Source of the DNA: Inia geoffrensis
Taxonomy: Eukaryota; Chordata; Mammalia; Artiodactyla; Iniidae
Direction: 5' to 3'
Length of the DNA stretch: 64,000 nucleotides
Assembly: GCA_036417435.1 (NCBI GenBank)
Contig: CM070914.1
Span: 744,001-808,000, forward strand
Shown here: positions 11,036 through 23,449 of the stretch, piece after piece
How positions within the stretch are numbered: position 1 is the first letter of the stretch
Layout: each line of letters opens with the position of its first letter
The notes under the pieces: generated by a model
What the model was told of the DNA's origin: nothing
Databases searched by the model: none
The model's input: only the letters and a program-made list of their open reading frames with translations
Position numbers and translations under genes: made by a program

Positions 11036-12416
11036 GTCTAGGTCTTCAATAGTCTGCAGTGCTATGGGAAGAGCAGGCCAGAAATTGCAGTCAGAACGCA
11101 CGCTGGCTCTCTGCTGGCGCCAGGGTGAGTTCAGGCAGGAGGTCGTACATGGAATGCGAAGCTCCGGGTTTCTCTGAGTGCAGCTCAGACTAGGGTAATG
11201 GGTAAAATTTCGACGGCCTGAGGGACGTCCCAGAACGGTGTTCCTGAACCTCTGTGAGTGCTGGGGTACTTAACCTGCTCCAAAACAGAGTGCAGTGCGT
11301 TTCCCTACCCTCAGCATACACAGAGTGGCTCCAAAGGGCTACGGGACTGGATGTTGCTCAACAGACACAGGTGGGCCACGGAGTACTTAGTGTACCTGGC
11401 AGTAACAGGATGCCAACATGAGCCTCCTAGGGGTCTGTAAAATCATAATGCCATTTAAGATATGCAGAGCAGAGGTCACATGCTCATGGAAAGTGCTGGA
11501 CACCTCCGTTCCTACACGCAAATCAAGGCCTAACCTCCAGGCATGTGTTCATGCTGGGTGCGCATTCAGTGACGCAGCATGGTAAGATGATGACTTTCTC
11601 CTGGAGCAGAGTGACTTCAGGTACGAGGTCTTCTAAGTATTCAACGCAGAGTGTTTTCTCATGGCAGCTAACCCTCAGGGCCATGACAAAGACTTCCTGG
11701 GGACTTCGGACTCACGAGAAATGTGGACCTGACGGTGATCCAGGACTCTGGAAATGGACCTCTCCTCCCGGGACATGCGGTGTGCAGCCCGTCACTCGGC
11801 ACGTACAGGGGCCTTCCGATGTACAGACCAGTGGGCCTCCATGTGGTTCAGCCTTGCCACAGGGCTCTGGAGGTACTCAGTGAACTTGGAGGAAAAATGA
11901 TGCACAACCAAAGACCCTAGGAGTCCTCAAAAGGGTACTTCCTTTAAAATAAATCCCAACAGCGATGAAGAACTCATGGAGACAGTAGCATGCCTTCCTT
12001 TTTACACGGCTACTCCGGGCCTAACCTGGAGACGTGCTCTCTCATTGTTTCACTTTAGTTCTAGAGACTGTCATGCTCACCACCACCGAGGCCATGGAAG
12101 CACCTTGTTTGTACAGAGCCAATTCATATTTTTCCCCGAATCATTCTTACAAGGTTGGGAGGCCTGTCAACAGCAGAGAATGTCGGGTAGCTTCTAGGCA
12201 GCCTGAGTGGAGCCTTCAAATTAAGAAAGCAAGTCTAGATCCAGCAGGCCCCCATTTCTACGGGCACACTCATCATATGTCCCTCGGGTTTCTAACAAGT
12301 CCAAAGGGAGACAAGGTTACCCAGTGTTTCCTTCCCTGAATCAATTTCTCGAACTAGGGTGTTGTGTATCATGCGAACTGCTTCAACCAAGCAAAGCACT
12401 TGGTACGTGTGGGGCC
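11036..12416 (+). repeat. Monomer m9 (alpha)
   Basis: 1,381 bp. It has ACGCAAAT rather than the octamer, and TGACTTCA rather than TGACGTCA, so it lacks both motifs. The anchor word is altered to GTCTAGGTCTTCAATAGTC. Confidence 0.94.
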
Positions 12417-13797
12417 GTCTAACTCTTCAAAACTCTGTAGTGCCACGGGAAGAGCAGGCCTTCAATTGCAGTCAGAACGCACGCTGACTCTCTCCTGGCG
12501 GCAGGGTGAGTTCAGGCAGGAGGTCGTACATGGAATGCGAAACCCAGGGTTTCTCTGAGTGCAGCTCAGACTAGAGTAATGGGTAAAATGTCGACGGCCG
12601 GAGGGACTGCCAGAACTGTGTTCCTGAACCTCTGTGAGTGCTGGGGTTCTTAAGCTGGTCCAAAACAGAGTGCAGTGCGTATCCCTGCAGTCGGCATACA
12701 CCCAGTGACTCCAAAGGGCTACGGGACTGATTGTTGCTCAGCAGAAACAGGTGGGCCTGGGAGTATTTAGTGTACCTGGTGGTAACAGGATGCCCACATG
12801 AGCCTCCTAGGTGTCCGTAAAATCATACTGCCATTAAAGTTATGCATAGCAGAGGCCACATGCTCATGGAAAGTGCTGGACACCTCCGTTTCAACATGCA
12901 AATCAAGGCCTAACCTCCAGGCATGTGTTCATGCTGGGTGTCCCTTTAGTGACGCATCATGGTAAGATGGTGACTTTCTCCTGGAGCACAGTGACTTCAC
13001 GTACGAGGTCTTCTAAGTATTCAAGGCAGAGTGTTATCTCATGGCAGCTCACCCCAAGGCCATGACAAAGACTTCCTGGGGACTTCGGACTTACCAGAAA
13101 TGTGGTCCTGACGCTGCTCGAGGACTCTGGAAATGCAGTTCTCCTCCCGGGACATGCAGTGTGCAGCCCGTCTCACGGCACGTACAGAGGCCCTCCGATG
13201 TACAGACCAGTGGGCCTCCATGTGGCTCAGCCTTCCGAGAGGGCTCTGGAGGTACTCAGTGAACACTGAGGGAAAATGATGCCCAACCGAGGGGCCTAGG
13301 AGTATTTAAATGAGTACTTCCTTTAAAATAAATCCCAACAGCGACGAAGAAATAATGGAGACAGTTGCATGCCTCCCTTTCTGCACGGCTACTCAGGGCC
13401 TAACTTGGAGACGTGTTCTCTCATTGAGTTTCCCTTTAGCTCTAGAGCTGGTCACGCTCACCACCACCGCGGCCATGGAAGCACCTGCTTTGGACAGTGC
13501 CAACTCATATTTTGCCCCGAAGCATTCTTAAAGGGTTGAGAGGCCTGTCAACAGCAGAGAATGTCAGGTAGCTTCTAGGCTGCCTGAATGGAGCCTTCAA
13601 AATGGGAAAGCTAGGCTACTTCCTGCAGGCCCCCATTTCCACAGGCACACTCATCATACGTCTCTCGACTTTCTAACAAGTCAAAAGGGAGACAAGGTTA
13701 CCCAGTGTTTCCTTCACTGAATCAACTTCTCGAAGTAGGATGGTGTGCATCATGCGAAATGCCTCAACAAAGCAACGCACTTGGTACATCTGGGGCA
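12417..13797 (+). repeat. Monomer m10 (class B, beta)
   Basis: 1,381 bp with the octamer at 12,896-12,903. The conserved TTTCGAC is changed to TGTCGAC here. First complete beta box (near 13,425). Its last 53 bp already belong to the four-monomer block. Confidence 0.94.
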
Positions 13798-15176
13798 GTC
13801 TAACTCTTCAAAAGTCTGTAGTGCCACGGGAAGAGCAGGCCTGAAATTGCAGTCAGGACGCATGCTGACTCTCACCTGGCCGCAGGGTGAGTTCCGGCAG
13901 GAGGTCGTATATGGAATTCGAAGCCCAGTGTCTCCCTGAATGCAGGTCAGGCTAGGGTAAGGGGTAAAATTTCGACGTCCGGAGGGACCGCCAAAACGAT
14001 GTTCCTGTACCTCTGTGTGTGCTGGGGTTCTTAAGCTGCTCCAAAACAGAGTTCAGTGCGTTTCCCTACACTCGGCATGCACAGAGTGGCTCCAAAGGGC
14101 TACAGGACTGGATGTTGCTCAGCAGATGCAGGTGGGCCTGGGAGTACTTAGTGTAGCTGGCAGTAACAGGATGCCCACATGAGCCTCCTAGGTGTCCGTA
14201 AGATCATACTGCCATTAAAGTTATGCAGAGCAGAGACCACATGTTCATGGAAAGTGCTGGACACCTCCGTTTCCACATGCAAATCAAGGCCTAACCTCCA
14301 GGCATGTGTTCATGCTGGGTGCGCATTCAGTGACGCAGCGTAGTAAGATGCTAACTTTCTCCTGGAGCACAGTGACTTCAGGTACGAGGTCTTCTGAGTA
14401 TTCCAGGCAGAGTGTTTTCTCATGGCATCTCACCCCAGGGCCATGACAAACACTGCCTGGGGACTTCGGACTCACCAGAAATGTGCTCCTGACGCTTCTC
14501 GATTGCTCTGGAAATGTAGCTCTCCTCCTGGGACATGCGGTGTGCAGCCCGTCACTCGGCACGTACAGAGGCCCTCGAATGTACAGACCAGTGGGCCTCC
14601 ATGTGGTTAAGCCTTCCCACAGGGCTCTGGAAGTACTCAGTGAACTTGGAGGAAAAATGATGCACAACCGAGGGGTCTAGGAGTCCTCAAAAGAGAACTT
14701 CCTTTAAAATAAAGCCCAAAAGTGACGAAGAACTCATGGAGACAGCTGCATGCCTCCCTTTCTGCACGGCTACTCAGAGCCTAACGTGGAGACGTGTTCT
14801 TTCATTGTTTAACTTTAGCTCTAGAGCTTGTCATGCTCACCACCACCGAGGCTATGGAAGCACCTTGTTTGTACAGAGACAATTCATAGTTTTCCCAGAA
14901 GCATTCTTACAGGGTTGAGAGGACTGTCAATAGCAGAGTATGTCAGGTAGCTTCTAGGCGGCATGAATGGAGCATTCAAATTGGGAAAGCAAGCCTAGTT
15001 AGAGCAGGCCCCCATTTCCACGGGCACACTCATCATACGTCCCTCGGGTTTCTAACAAGTCAAAAGGGAAACAAGGTTACCCAGTGTTTCCTTCCCTGAA
15101 CCAACTTCTCGAAGTAGGGTGTTGTGCATCATGCGTACTGCCTCAACAACGCAACGCACTTGGTACATCTGGGGCA
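13798..15176 (+). repeat. Monomer m11 (first of tetramer copy 1)
   Basis: 1,379 bp with the octamer at 14,277-14,284. Alpha-like box (GTTTAACTTTAGCTC). Pairs with m15 at offset 5,516. Private GCGTAGTAAG replaces GCATGGTAAG in both copies. Confidence 0.95.
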
Positions 15177-16557
15177 GTCTAACTCTTCAAAAGTCTGTAG
15201 TGCCACGGGAAGAGCAGGCCTGAAATTGCAGTCAGGACGCATGCTGACTCTCACCTGGCCGCAGGGTGATTTCAGGCAGGAAGTCGTACATGGAATGCGA
15301 AGCCCAGGGTTTCTCTGAGAGCAGCTCAGACTAGGGTAATGGGTAAAATTTCGACGTCCGGAGGGACCGCCAGAACAGTGTTCCTGAAACTTTTTGAGTT
15401 CTGGGGTACATAAGCTGCTCCAAAACAGAGTGCAGTGTGTTTCCCTACACTTGGCATACACAGAGTGGCTCCAAAGGGCGACGGTACTGGATGTTGCTCA
15501 GCAGACGCAGGTGGGCTTGGAACGACTTAGTGTACTTGGCAGTAACAGGATGCCCACATGAGCCTCCCAGGTGTCTGTAAAATCATACTGCCATTAAAGA
15601 TATGCAGAGCAGAGGTTACATGCTCTTGGAAAGTGCTGGACACCTCTGATCCTAAACAAAAATCAAGGCCTAACCTCCAGGCATGTGTTTATGCTGTGTG
15701 GTCCTTCAGTGACGCAGCATGGTAAGATGCTGACTTTCTCCTGGAGCACAGTGACTTCAGGTACGAGGTCTTCTAATTATTCAAGGCAGAATGTTTTCTC
15801 ATGGCAGCTCACTCTAAGGGCCATGACAAAGACTTCCTGGGGACTTTGGACTCACCAGAAATATGGTCCTGCCACTGCTCGAAGTCTCTGGAAATGTAGC
15901 TCTCCTCCCGGGAGATGCGGTGTGCAGCCCGTCACTCGGTACGTACAGAGGCCCTCCGATGTACAGACCAGTGGGTCTCCATGTGATTCAGCCTTCCCAC
16001 AGGGCTCTGGAGGTAATCAGTGGACTTGGAGGAAATATGATGCACAACTGAGGGTCCTAGGAGTCTTCAAAAGGGTACTTCCTTTAAAATAAAACCCAAC
16101 AGTGACGAAGAATTCATGGAGAGAGCTGCCTGCTTTCCTTTCTGCACGGCTAATCAGGGCCTAACGTGGAGACGTGTTCTCTCATTGAGTTTCCGTTTAA
16201 CTCTAGAGCTTGTCACGCCCACCACCATGGCGGCCATGGAAGCACCTGCTTTGGACAGAGCCAACTCATATTTTTCCCCGAAGCATTCTTACAGGGTTGA
16301 GAGGCCTGTCAACAGCAGAGAATGTCAGGTAGCTTCTAGGCAACCTGAATGGAGCCTTCAAAATGGAAAGCCAGGCTACTTTCTGTAGGCCCCCGTTTCC
16401 ACGGACACACTCATCGTACGTCCGTGGGGTCTCTAACAAGTCAAAAGGGTCACAAGGTTACCCAGTGTTTCCTTCCTTGAATCAAGTTCTCGATGTAGGG
16501 TTTTGTGCATCACGCGAACTGCCTCAACCAAGCTAAGCACTTGGTAAGTGTGGGGCC
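15177..16557 (+). repeat. Monomer m12 (second of tetramer copy 1)
   Basis: 1,381 bp, beta box. The octamer site is destroyed (CTAAACAAAAATC). Carries a second ATG context, CCATGGCGGCCATGG, near 16,226. Pairs with m16. Confidence 0.95.
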
Positions 16558-17933
16558 GTCTAACTCTTCAAAAGTCTGCAGTGCACGGGAAGAGCAGGCC
16601 TTCAATTGCACTCAGAATGCACGCTGACTCTCTCCTGGCGGCAGGGTGCGTTAAGGCAGGAGGTCGTACATTGAATGTGAAGCCAAGGGTTTCTCTGAGT
16701 GCAGTTCAGACTAGGGTAATGCGTAATATTTCGACGGCCGGAGGGACGTGCCGGAACGGTGTTCCTGAAACTCTGTGAGTGCTGGGGTTCTTAAGCTGCT
16801 CCAAAACAGTGTTCTGTGCGTTTCCCAACACTCGGCATACACAGAGTGGCTCCAAAGGGCTACGTGACTGGATGTTGCTCAGCAGACACAGTTGGGCCTC
16901 GAAGATCTTAGTGTATCTGGCAGTAACTGGATGCCCCCATGAGTCTCTTAGGTGTACGTAAAATGATACTGCCATTAAAGATATGCAGGGCAGAGGTCAC
17001 ATGCTCGTGGAAAATGCTGGACACCTCCGTTTCTACACGCAAATCAGAGCCTAACTTCCAGGCGTGTGTTAATGCTGGGTGCGCCTTCAGTGACGCAGCA
17101 TGGTAAGATGCTCACTTTCTCCTGGAGCACAGTGACTTCAGGTACGCAGTCTTCTAAGTATTCAAGGCAGAATGTTTTCTCATGGCAGCTCACCCCAGGG
17201 CCATGACAAAGACTTCCTGGGGACTTCGGACTCACCAGAAATGTGGTCCTGACGCTGCTCGAGGACTCTGGAAATGTAGCTCTCTTCCCGGGACATGCGG
17301 TGTTCAGCCCGGCACTCGGCATGTACAGAGGCCCCCCGATGTTCAGACCAGTGGGCCTCCATGTGCCTCAGCCTCCCCACAGGTCTCTGGAGGTACTCAG
17401 TGAACACTGAGGGAAAATGATGCACAACCGAGGGGCCTAGGAGTCCTCAAAAGAGTACTTCCTTTAAAATAAATCCCAAGAGCGACAAAGAACTCATGGA
17501 GAGAGCTGCATGCCTCCCACTCCTCACGGCTACTCAGGGCCTAACCTGGAGGCGTTTTCTCTCATTGTTTCACTTTAGCTCTAGAGCTTGTCATGCTCAC
17601 CACCACCGAGGCCATGGAAGGAACTTGTTTGGACAGAGCCAATTCATATTTTTCCCAGAAGCCTTCTTACAGGGTTGAAAGGCCTGTCAACAGCAGACAA
17701 TGTCAGGTAGCTTCTAGGCAGCCTGAATAGAGCCTTCAAATTGCGAAAGCAAGTCTAGTTCCAGCAGGCCTCCATTTCCACGGGCACACTCATACGTCCC
17801 TCGGGTTTCTAACAAGTCAAAAGGGATAAAAGGTTACCCAGTGTTTCCTTCCCTGAGTCAACTTCTAGAAGTAGTGTGTTGAGCGTCATGCGAACTGCCT
17901 CAACAAAGGAACGCAATTGGTACGTCTGGGGCC
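16558..17933 (+). repeat. Monomer m13 (third of tetramer copy 1)
   Basis: 1,376 bp, the shortest full unit. A base is missing early (GTGCACGGG for GTGCCACGGG) and three are missing near 17,790 (CACTCATACG for CACTCATCATACG). No octamer. Pairs with m17. Confidence 0.95.
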
Positions 17934-19313
17934 GTCTAAATCTTCAAAAGTCTGTAGTGCCACGGGAAGAGCAGGCCTGAAATTGCAGTCAGAACGCACG
18001 CTGACTCGCTGCTGGCGGCATGGTGAGTTCAGGAAGAAGGTGGTACATGGAATGCGAAGCCCAGTGTTCCTCTAGTGCAGCTCAGACTAGGGTAATGCGT
18101 AAAATTTCGACGGCCGGACATACGTGCCAGAACGGTGTTCCTGAACCTCTGTGAGAGCTGCGGTACATAAGCTGCTCCAAAACAGAGTGCAGTGCGTTTC
18201 CCTACACTCGGCATACACAGAGTGGCTCCAAAGGGCTACGGGACTGGATATTACTCAGCAGACACAGGTGGGCCTGGGAGTACTCAGTGTACCTGGCAGT
18301 AACAGGATGCCCACATGAGCCTCCAAGGTTCCTGTAAAATCATACTGCCATTTAAGATATGCAGAGCAGAAGTCACATGCTCATGGAAAGTGCTGGACAC
18401 CTCCGGTTCAACATGCAAATCAAGGCTTAACCTCCAGGCATGTGTTCATGCTGCGTGCCCCTTTAGTGACGCAGCATGGTAAGATGCTGACTTTCTCCTG
18501 GAGCAGAGTGACTTCACGAACGAGGTCTTCTAAGTATTCAAGGCAGAGTGTTTTCTCATGGCAGCTAACCTTCAGGGCCATGACAATGACTTCCTGGGGA
18601 CTTCGGACTCACCAGAAATGTGGTCCTGACGGTGCTCCAGGACTCTGGAAATGTAGCTCTCCTCCTGGGACATGCGGTGTGCAGCCCGTCACTCGGCACG
18701 TACAGAGGCCCACCGATGTACAGACCAGTGGGCCTCCATGTGGCTCAGCCTTCCCACAGGGCACTGGAAGTACTCAGTGAACTTGGAGGAAAAATGATGC
18801 ACAAACGAGGGCCCTAGGAGTCCTCAAAAGGGTACTTCCTTTAAAATAAATCCCAACAGCGACGAAGAACTCATGGAGACAGTTGCATGCCTCCCTTTTT
18901 GCATGGCTACTCAGGGCCTAACCTGCAGACGTGCTCTCTCATTGTTTCACTTTAGTTTTAGAGACTTTCATGCTCACCACCACCGATGCCATTGAAGCAC
19001 CTTGTTTGGACAGAGCCAATTCATATTTTTCCCAGAAGCATTCTTACAGGGTTGAGAGGCCTTTCAACAGCAGAGAATGTCGGGTAGCTTCTAGGCAGCA
19101 TGAATGGAGCCTTCAAATTGCAAAAGCAAGTCTACTTCCAGCAGGCCCCCAATTCCACGGGAACACTTATCATACGTCCCTCGGATTTCTAACAAGTCCA
19201 AGGAGAGACAAGGTTACCCAGTGTTTCCTTCTCTGAATCAACTTTTTGAAGTACGGTGTTGTGCATCATGCGAAATGCCTCAACAAAGCAACGCACTTGG
19301 TACATCTGGGGCA
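17934..19313 (+). repeat. Monomer m14 (fourth of tetramer copy 1)
   Basis: 1,380 bp with the octamer at 18,413-18,420. Alpha-like box with TTTTAGAGAC and the variant CGATGCCATTG. Pairs with m18, and its back half is also related to m21. Confidence 0.95.
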
Positions 19314-20692
19314 GTCTAACTCTTCAAAAGTCTGTAGTGCCACGGGAAGAGCAGGCCTGAAATTGCAGTCAGGACGCATGCTGACTCTCACCTGGCCGCA
19401 GGGTGAGTTCCGGCAGGAGGTCGTATATGGAATTCGAAGCCCAGTGTCTCCCTGAATGCAGGTCAGACTAGGGTAAGGGGTAAAATTTCGACGTCCGGAG
19501 AGACCGCCAAAGCGATGTTTCTGTACCTCTGTGTGTGCTGGGGTTCTTAAGCTGCTCCAAAACAGAGTTCAGTGCGTTTCCCTACACTCGGCATGCACAG
19601 AGTGGCTCCAAAGGGCTACAGGACTGGATGTTGCTCAGCAGACGCAGGTGGGCCTGGGAGTACTTAGTGTAGCTGGCAGTAACAGGATGCCCACATGAGC
19701 CTCCTAGGTGTCCGTAAGATCATACTGCCATTAAAGTTATGCAGAGCAGAGACCACATGCTCATGGAAAGTGCTGGACACCTCCGTTTCCACATGCAAAT
19801 CAAGGCCTAACCTCCAGGCATGTGTTCATGCTGGGTGCGCATTCAGTGACGCAGCGTAGTAAGATGCTAACTTTCTCCTGGAGCACAGTGACTTCAGGTA
19901 CGAGGTCTTCTGAGTATTCCAGGCAGAGTGTTTTCTCATGGCATCTCACCCCAGGGCCATGACAAACACTGCCTGGGGACTTCGGACTCACCAGAAATGT
20001 GCTCCTGACGCTTCTCGATTGCTCTGGAAATGTAGCTCTCCTCCTGGGACATGCGGTGTGCAGCCCGTCACTCGGCACGTACAGAGGCCCTCGAATGTAC
20101 AGACCAGTGGGCCTCCATGTGGTTAAGCCTTCCCACAGGGCTCTGGAAGTACTCAGTGAACTTGGAGGAAAAATGATGCACAACCGAGGGGTCTAGGAGT
20201 CCTCAAAAGAGAACTTCCTTTAAAATAAAGCCCAAAAGTGACGAAGAACTCATGGAGACAGCTGCATGCCTCCCTTTCTGCACGGCTACTCAGAGCCTAA
20301 CGTGGAGACGTGTTCTTTCATTGTTTAACTTTAGCTCTAGAGCTTGTCATGCTCACCACCACCGAGGCTATGGAAGCACCTTGTTTGTACAGAGACAATT
20401 CATATTTTTCCCAGAAGCATTCTTACAGGGTTGAGAGGACTGTCAATAGCAGAGTATGTCAGGTAGCTTCTAGGCGGCATGAATGGAGCATTCAAATTGG
20501 GAAAGCAAGCCTAGTTAGAGCAGGCCCCCATTTCCACGGGCACACTCATCATACGTCCCTCGGGTTTCTAACAAGTCAAAAGGGAGACAAGGTTACCCAG
20601 TGTTTCCTTCCCTGAACCAACTTCTCGAAGTAGGGTGTTGTGCATCATGCGTACTGCCTCAACAACGCAACGCACTTGGTACATCTGGGGCA
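19314..20692 (+). repeat. Monomer m15 (first of tetramer copy 2)
   Basis: 1,379 bp with the octamer at 19,793-19,800. Differs from m11 at a handful of sites, including GAGAGACCGCC for GAGGGACCGCC and AAAGCGATGTTTC for AAAACGATGTTCC. Confidence 0.95.
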
Positions 20693-22073
20693 GTCTAACT
20701 CTTCAAAAGTCTGTAGTGCCACGGGAAGAGCAGGCCTGAAATTGCAGTCAGGACGCATGCTGACTCTCACCTGGCCGCAGGGTGATTTCAGGCAGGAAGT
20801 CGTACATGGAATGCGAAGCCCAGGGTTTCTCTGAGAGCAGCTCAGACTAGGGTAATGGGTAAAATTTCGACGTCCGGAGGGACCGCCAGAACAGTGTTCC
20901 TGAAACTTTTTGAGTTCTGGGGTACATAAGCTGCTCCAAAACAGAGTGCAGTGTGTTTCCCTACACTTGGCATACACAGAGTGGCTCCAAAGGGCGACGG
21001 TACTGGATGTTGCTCAGCAGACGCAGGTGGGCTTGGAACGACTTAGTGTACTTGGCAGTAACAGGATGCCCACATGAGCCTCCCAGGTGTCTGTAAAATC
21101 ATACTGCCATTAAAGATATGCAGAGCAGAGGTTACATGCTCTTGGAAAGTGCTGGACACCTCTGATCCTAAACAAAAATCAAGGCCTAACCTCCAGGCAT
21201 GTGTTTATGCTGTGTGGTCCTTCAGTGACGCAGCATGGTAAGATGCTGACTTTCTCCTGGAGCACAGTGACTTCAGGTACGAGGTCTTCTAATTATTCAA
21301 GGCAGAATGTTTTCTCATGGCAGCTCACTCTAAGGGCCATGACAAAGACTTCCTGGGGACTTTGGACTCACCAGAAATATGGTCCTGCCACTGCTCGAAG
21401 TCTCTGGAAATGTAGCTCTCCTCCCGGGAGATGCGGTGTGCAGCCCGTCACTCGGTACGTACAGAGGCCCTCCGATGTACAGACCAGTGGGTCTCCATGT
21501 GATTCAGCCTTCCCACAGGGCTCTGGAGGTAATCAGTGGACTTGGAGGAAATATGATGCACAACTGAGGGTCCTAGGAGTCTTCAAAAGGGTACTTCCTT
21601 TAAAATAAAACCCAACAGTGACGAAGAATTCATGGAGAGAGCTGCCTGCTTTCCTTTCTGCACGGCTAATCAGGGCCTAACGTGGAGACGTGTTCTCTCA
21701 TTGAGTTTCCGTTTAACTCTAGAGCTTGTCACGCCCACCACCATGGCGGCCATGGAAGCACCTGCTTTGGACAGAGCCAACTCATATTTTTCCCCGAAGC
21801 ATTCTTACAGGGTTGAGAGGCCTGTCAACAGCAGAGAATGTCAGGTAGCTTCTAGGCAACCTGAATGGAGCCTTCAAAATGGAAAGCCAGGCTACTTTCT
21901 GTAGGCCCCCGTTTCCACGGACACACTCATCGTACGTCCGTGGGGTCTCTAACCAGTCAAAAGGGTTACAAGGTTACCCAGTGTTTCCTTCCTTGAATCA
22001 AGTTCTCGATGTAGGGTTTTGTGCATCATGCGAACTGCCTCAACCAAGCTAAGCACTTGGTAAGTGTGGGGCC
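20693..22073 (+). repeat. Monomer m16 (second of tetramer copy 2)
   Basis: 1,381 bp, beta box, octamer site destroyed as in m12. Noted differences from m12 are in the tail: CTAACCAGTC for CTAACAAGTC, GGGTTACAAGG for GGGTCACAAGG, and CATCATGCG for CATCACGCG. Confidence 0.95.
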
Positions 22074-23449
22074 GTCTAACTCTTCAAAAGTCTGCAGTGC
22101 ACGGGAAGAGCAGGCCTTCAATTGCACTCAGAATGCACGCTGACTCTCTCCTGGCGGCAGGGTGCGTTAAGGCAGGAGGTCGTACATTGAATGTGAAGCC
22201 AAGGGTTTCTCTGAGTGCAGTTCAGACTAGGGTAATGCGTAATATTTCGACGGCCGGAGGGACGTGCCGGAACGGTGTTCCTGAAACTCTGTGAGTGCTG
22301 GGGTTCTTAAGCTGCTCCAAAACAGTGTTCTGTGCGTTTCCCAACACTCGGCATACACAGAGTGGCTCCAAAGGGCTACGTGACTGGATGTTGCTCAGCA
22401 GACACAGTTGGGCCTCGAAGATCTTAGTGTATCTGGCAGTAACTGGATGCCCCCATGAGTCTCTTAGGTGTACGTAAAATGATACTGCCATTAAAGATAT
22501 GCAGGGCAGAGGTCACATGCTCGTGGAAAATGCTGGACACCTCCGTTTCTACACGCAAATCAGGGCCTAACTTCCAGGCGTGTGTTCATGCTGGGTGCGC
22601 CTTCAGTGACGCAACATGGTAAGATGCTGACTTTCTCCTGGAGCACAGTGACTTCAGGTACGCAGTCTTCTAAGTATTCAAGGCAGAATGTTTTCTCATG
22701 GCAGCTCACCCCAGGGCCATGACAAAGACTTCCTGGGGACTTCGGACTCACCAGAAATGTGGTCCTGACGCTGCTCGAGGACTCTGGAAATGTAGCTCTC
22801 TTCCCGGGACATGCGGTGTGCAGCCCGGCACTCGGCATGTACAGAGGCCCCCCGATGTTCAGACCAGTGGGCCTCCATGTGCCTCAGCCTCCCCACAGGT
22901 CTCTGGAGGTACTCAGTGAACACTGAGGGAAAATGATGCACAACCGAGGGGCCTAGGAGTCCTCAAAAGAGTACTTCCTTTAAAATAAATCCCAAGAGCG
23001 ACAAAGAACTCATGGAGAGAGCTGCATGCCTCCCACTCCTCACGGCTACTCAGGGCCTAACCTGGAGGCGTGTTCTCTCATTGTTTCACTTTAGCTCTAG
23101 AGCTTGTCATGCTCACCACCACCGAGGCCATGGAAGGAACTTGTTTGGACAGAGCCAATTCATATTTTTCCCAGAAGCCTTCTTACAGGGTTGAAAGGCC
23201 TGTCAACAGCAGACAATGTCAGGTAGCTTCTAGGCAGCCTGAATAGAGCCTTCAAATTGGGAAAGCAAGTCTAGTTCCAGCAGGCCTCCATTTCCACGGG
23301 CACACTCATACGTCCCTCGGGTTTCTAACAAGTCAAAAGGGATAAAAGGTTACCCAGTGTTTCCTTCCCTGAGTCAACTTCTAGAAGTAGTGTGTTGAGC
23401 GTCATGCGAACTGCCTCAACAAAGGAACGCAATTGGTACGTCTGGGGCC
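22074..23449 (+). repeat. Monomer m17 (third of tetramer copy 2)
   Basis: 1,376 bp. It shares both small deletions of m13, so those predate the duplication. Noted differences include CAGGGCC for CAGAGCC and GTGTTCATGC for GTGTTAATGC. Confidence 0.95.

Larger units (their letters stand above)
13745..19260 (+). repeat. Four-monomer higher-order unit, copy 1 (5,516 bp)
   Basis: Spans the last ~53 bp of m10 and then m11, m12, m13 and m14. It repeats at offset 5,516, beginning at GTGCATCATGCGAAATGC (13,745 and 19,261). Upstream of 13,745 the sequence differs from that upstream of 19,261, so the left edge is sharp. The four internal monomers differ clearly from one another. Confidence 0.93.

Noticed and set aside
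16226..16245. Kozak-like CCACCATGG context near 16,226 and 21,742 as a translation start
   Set aside because: The frame is short, is present only in m12 and m16, and arises from one substitution in a repeat that otherwise reads CCACCGCGG.
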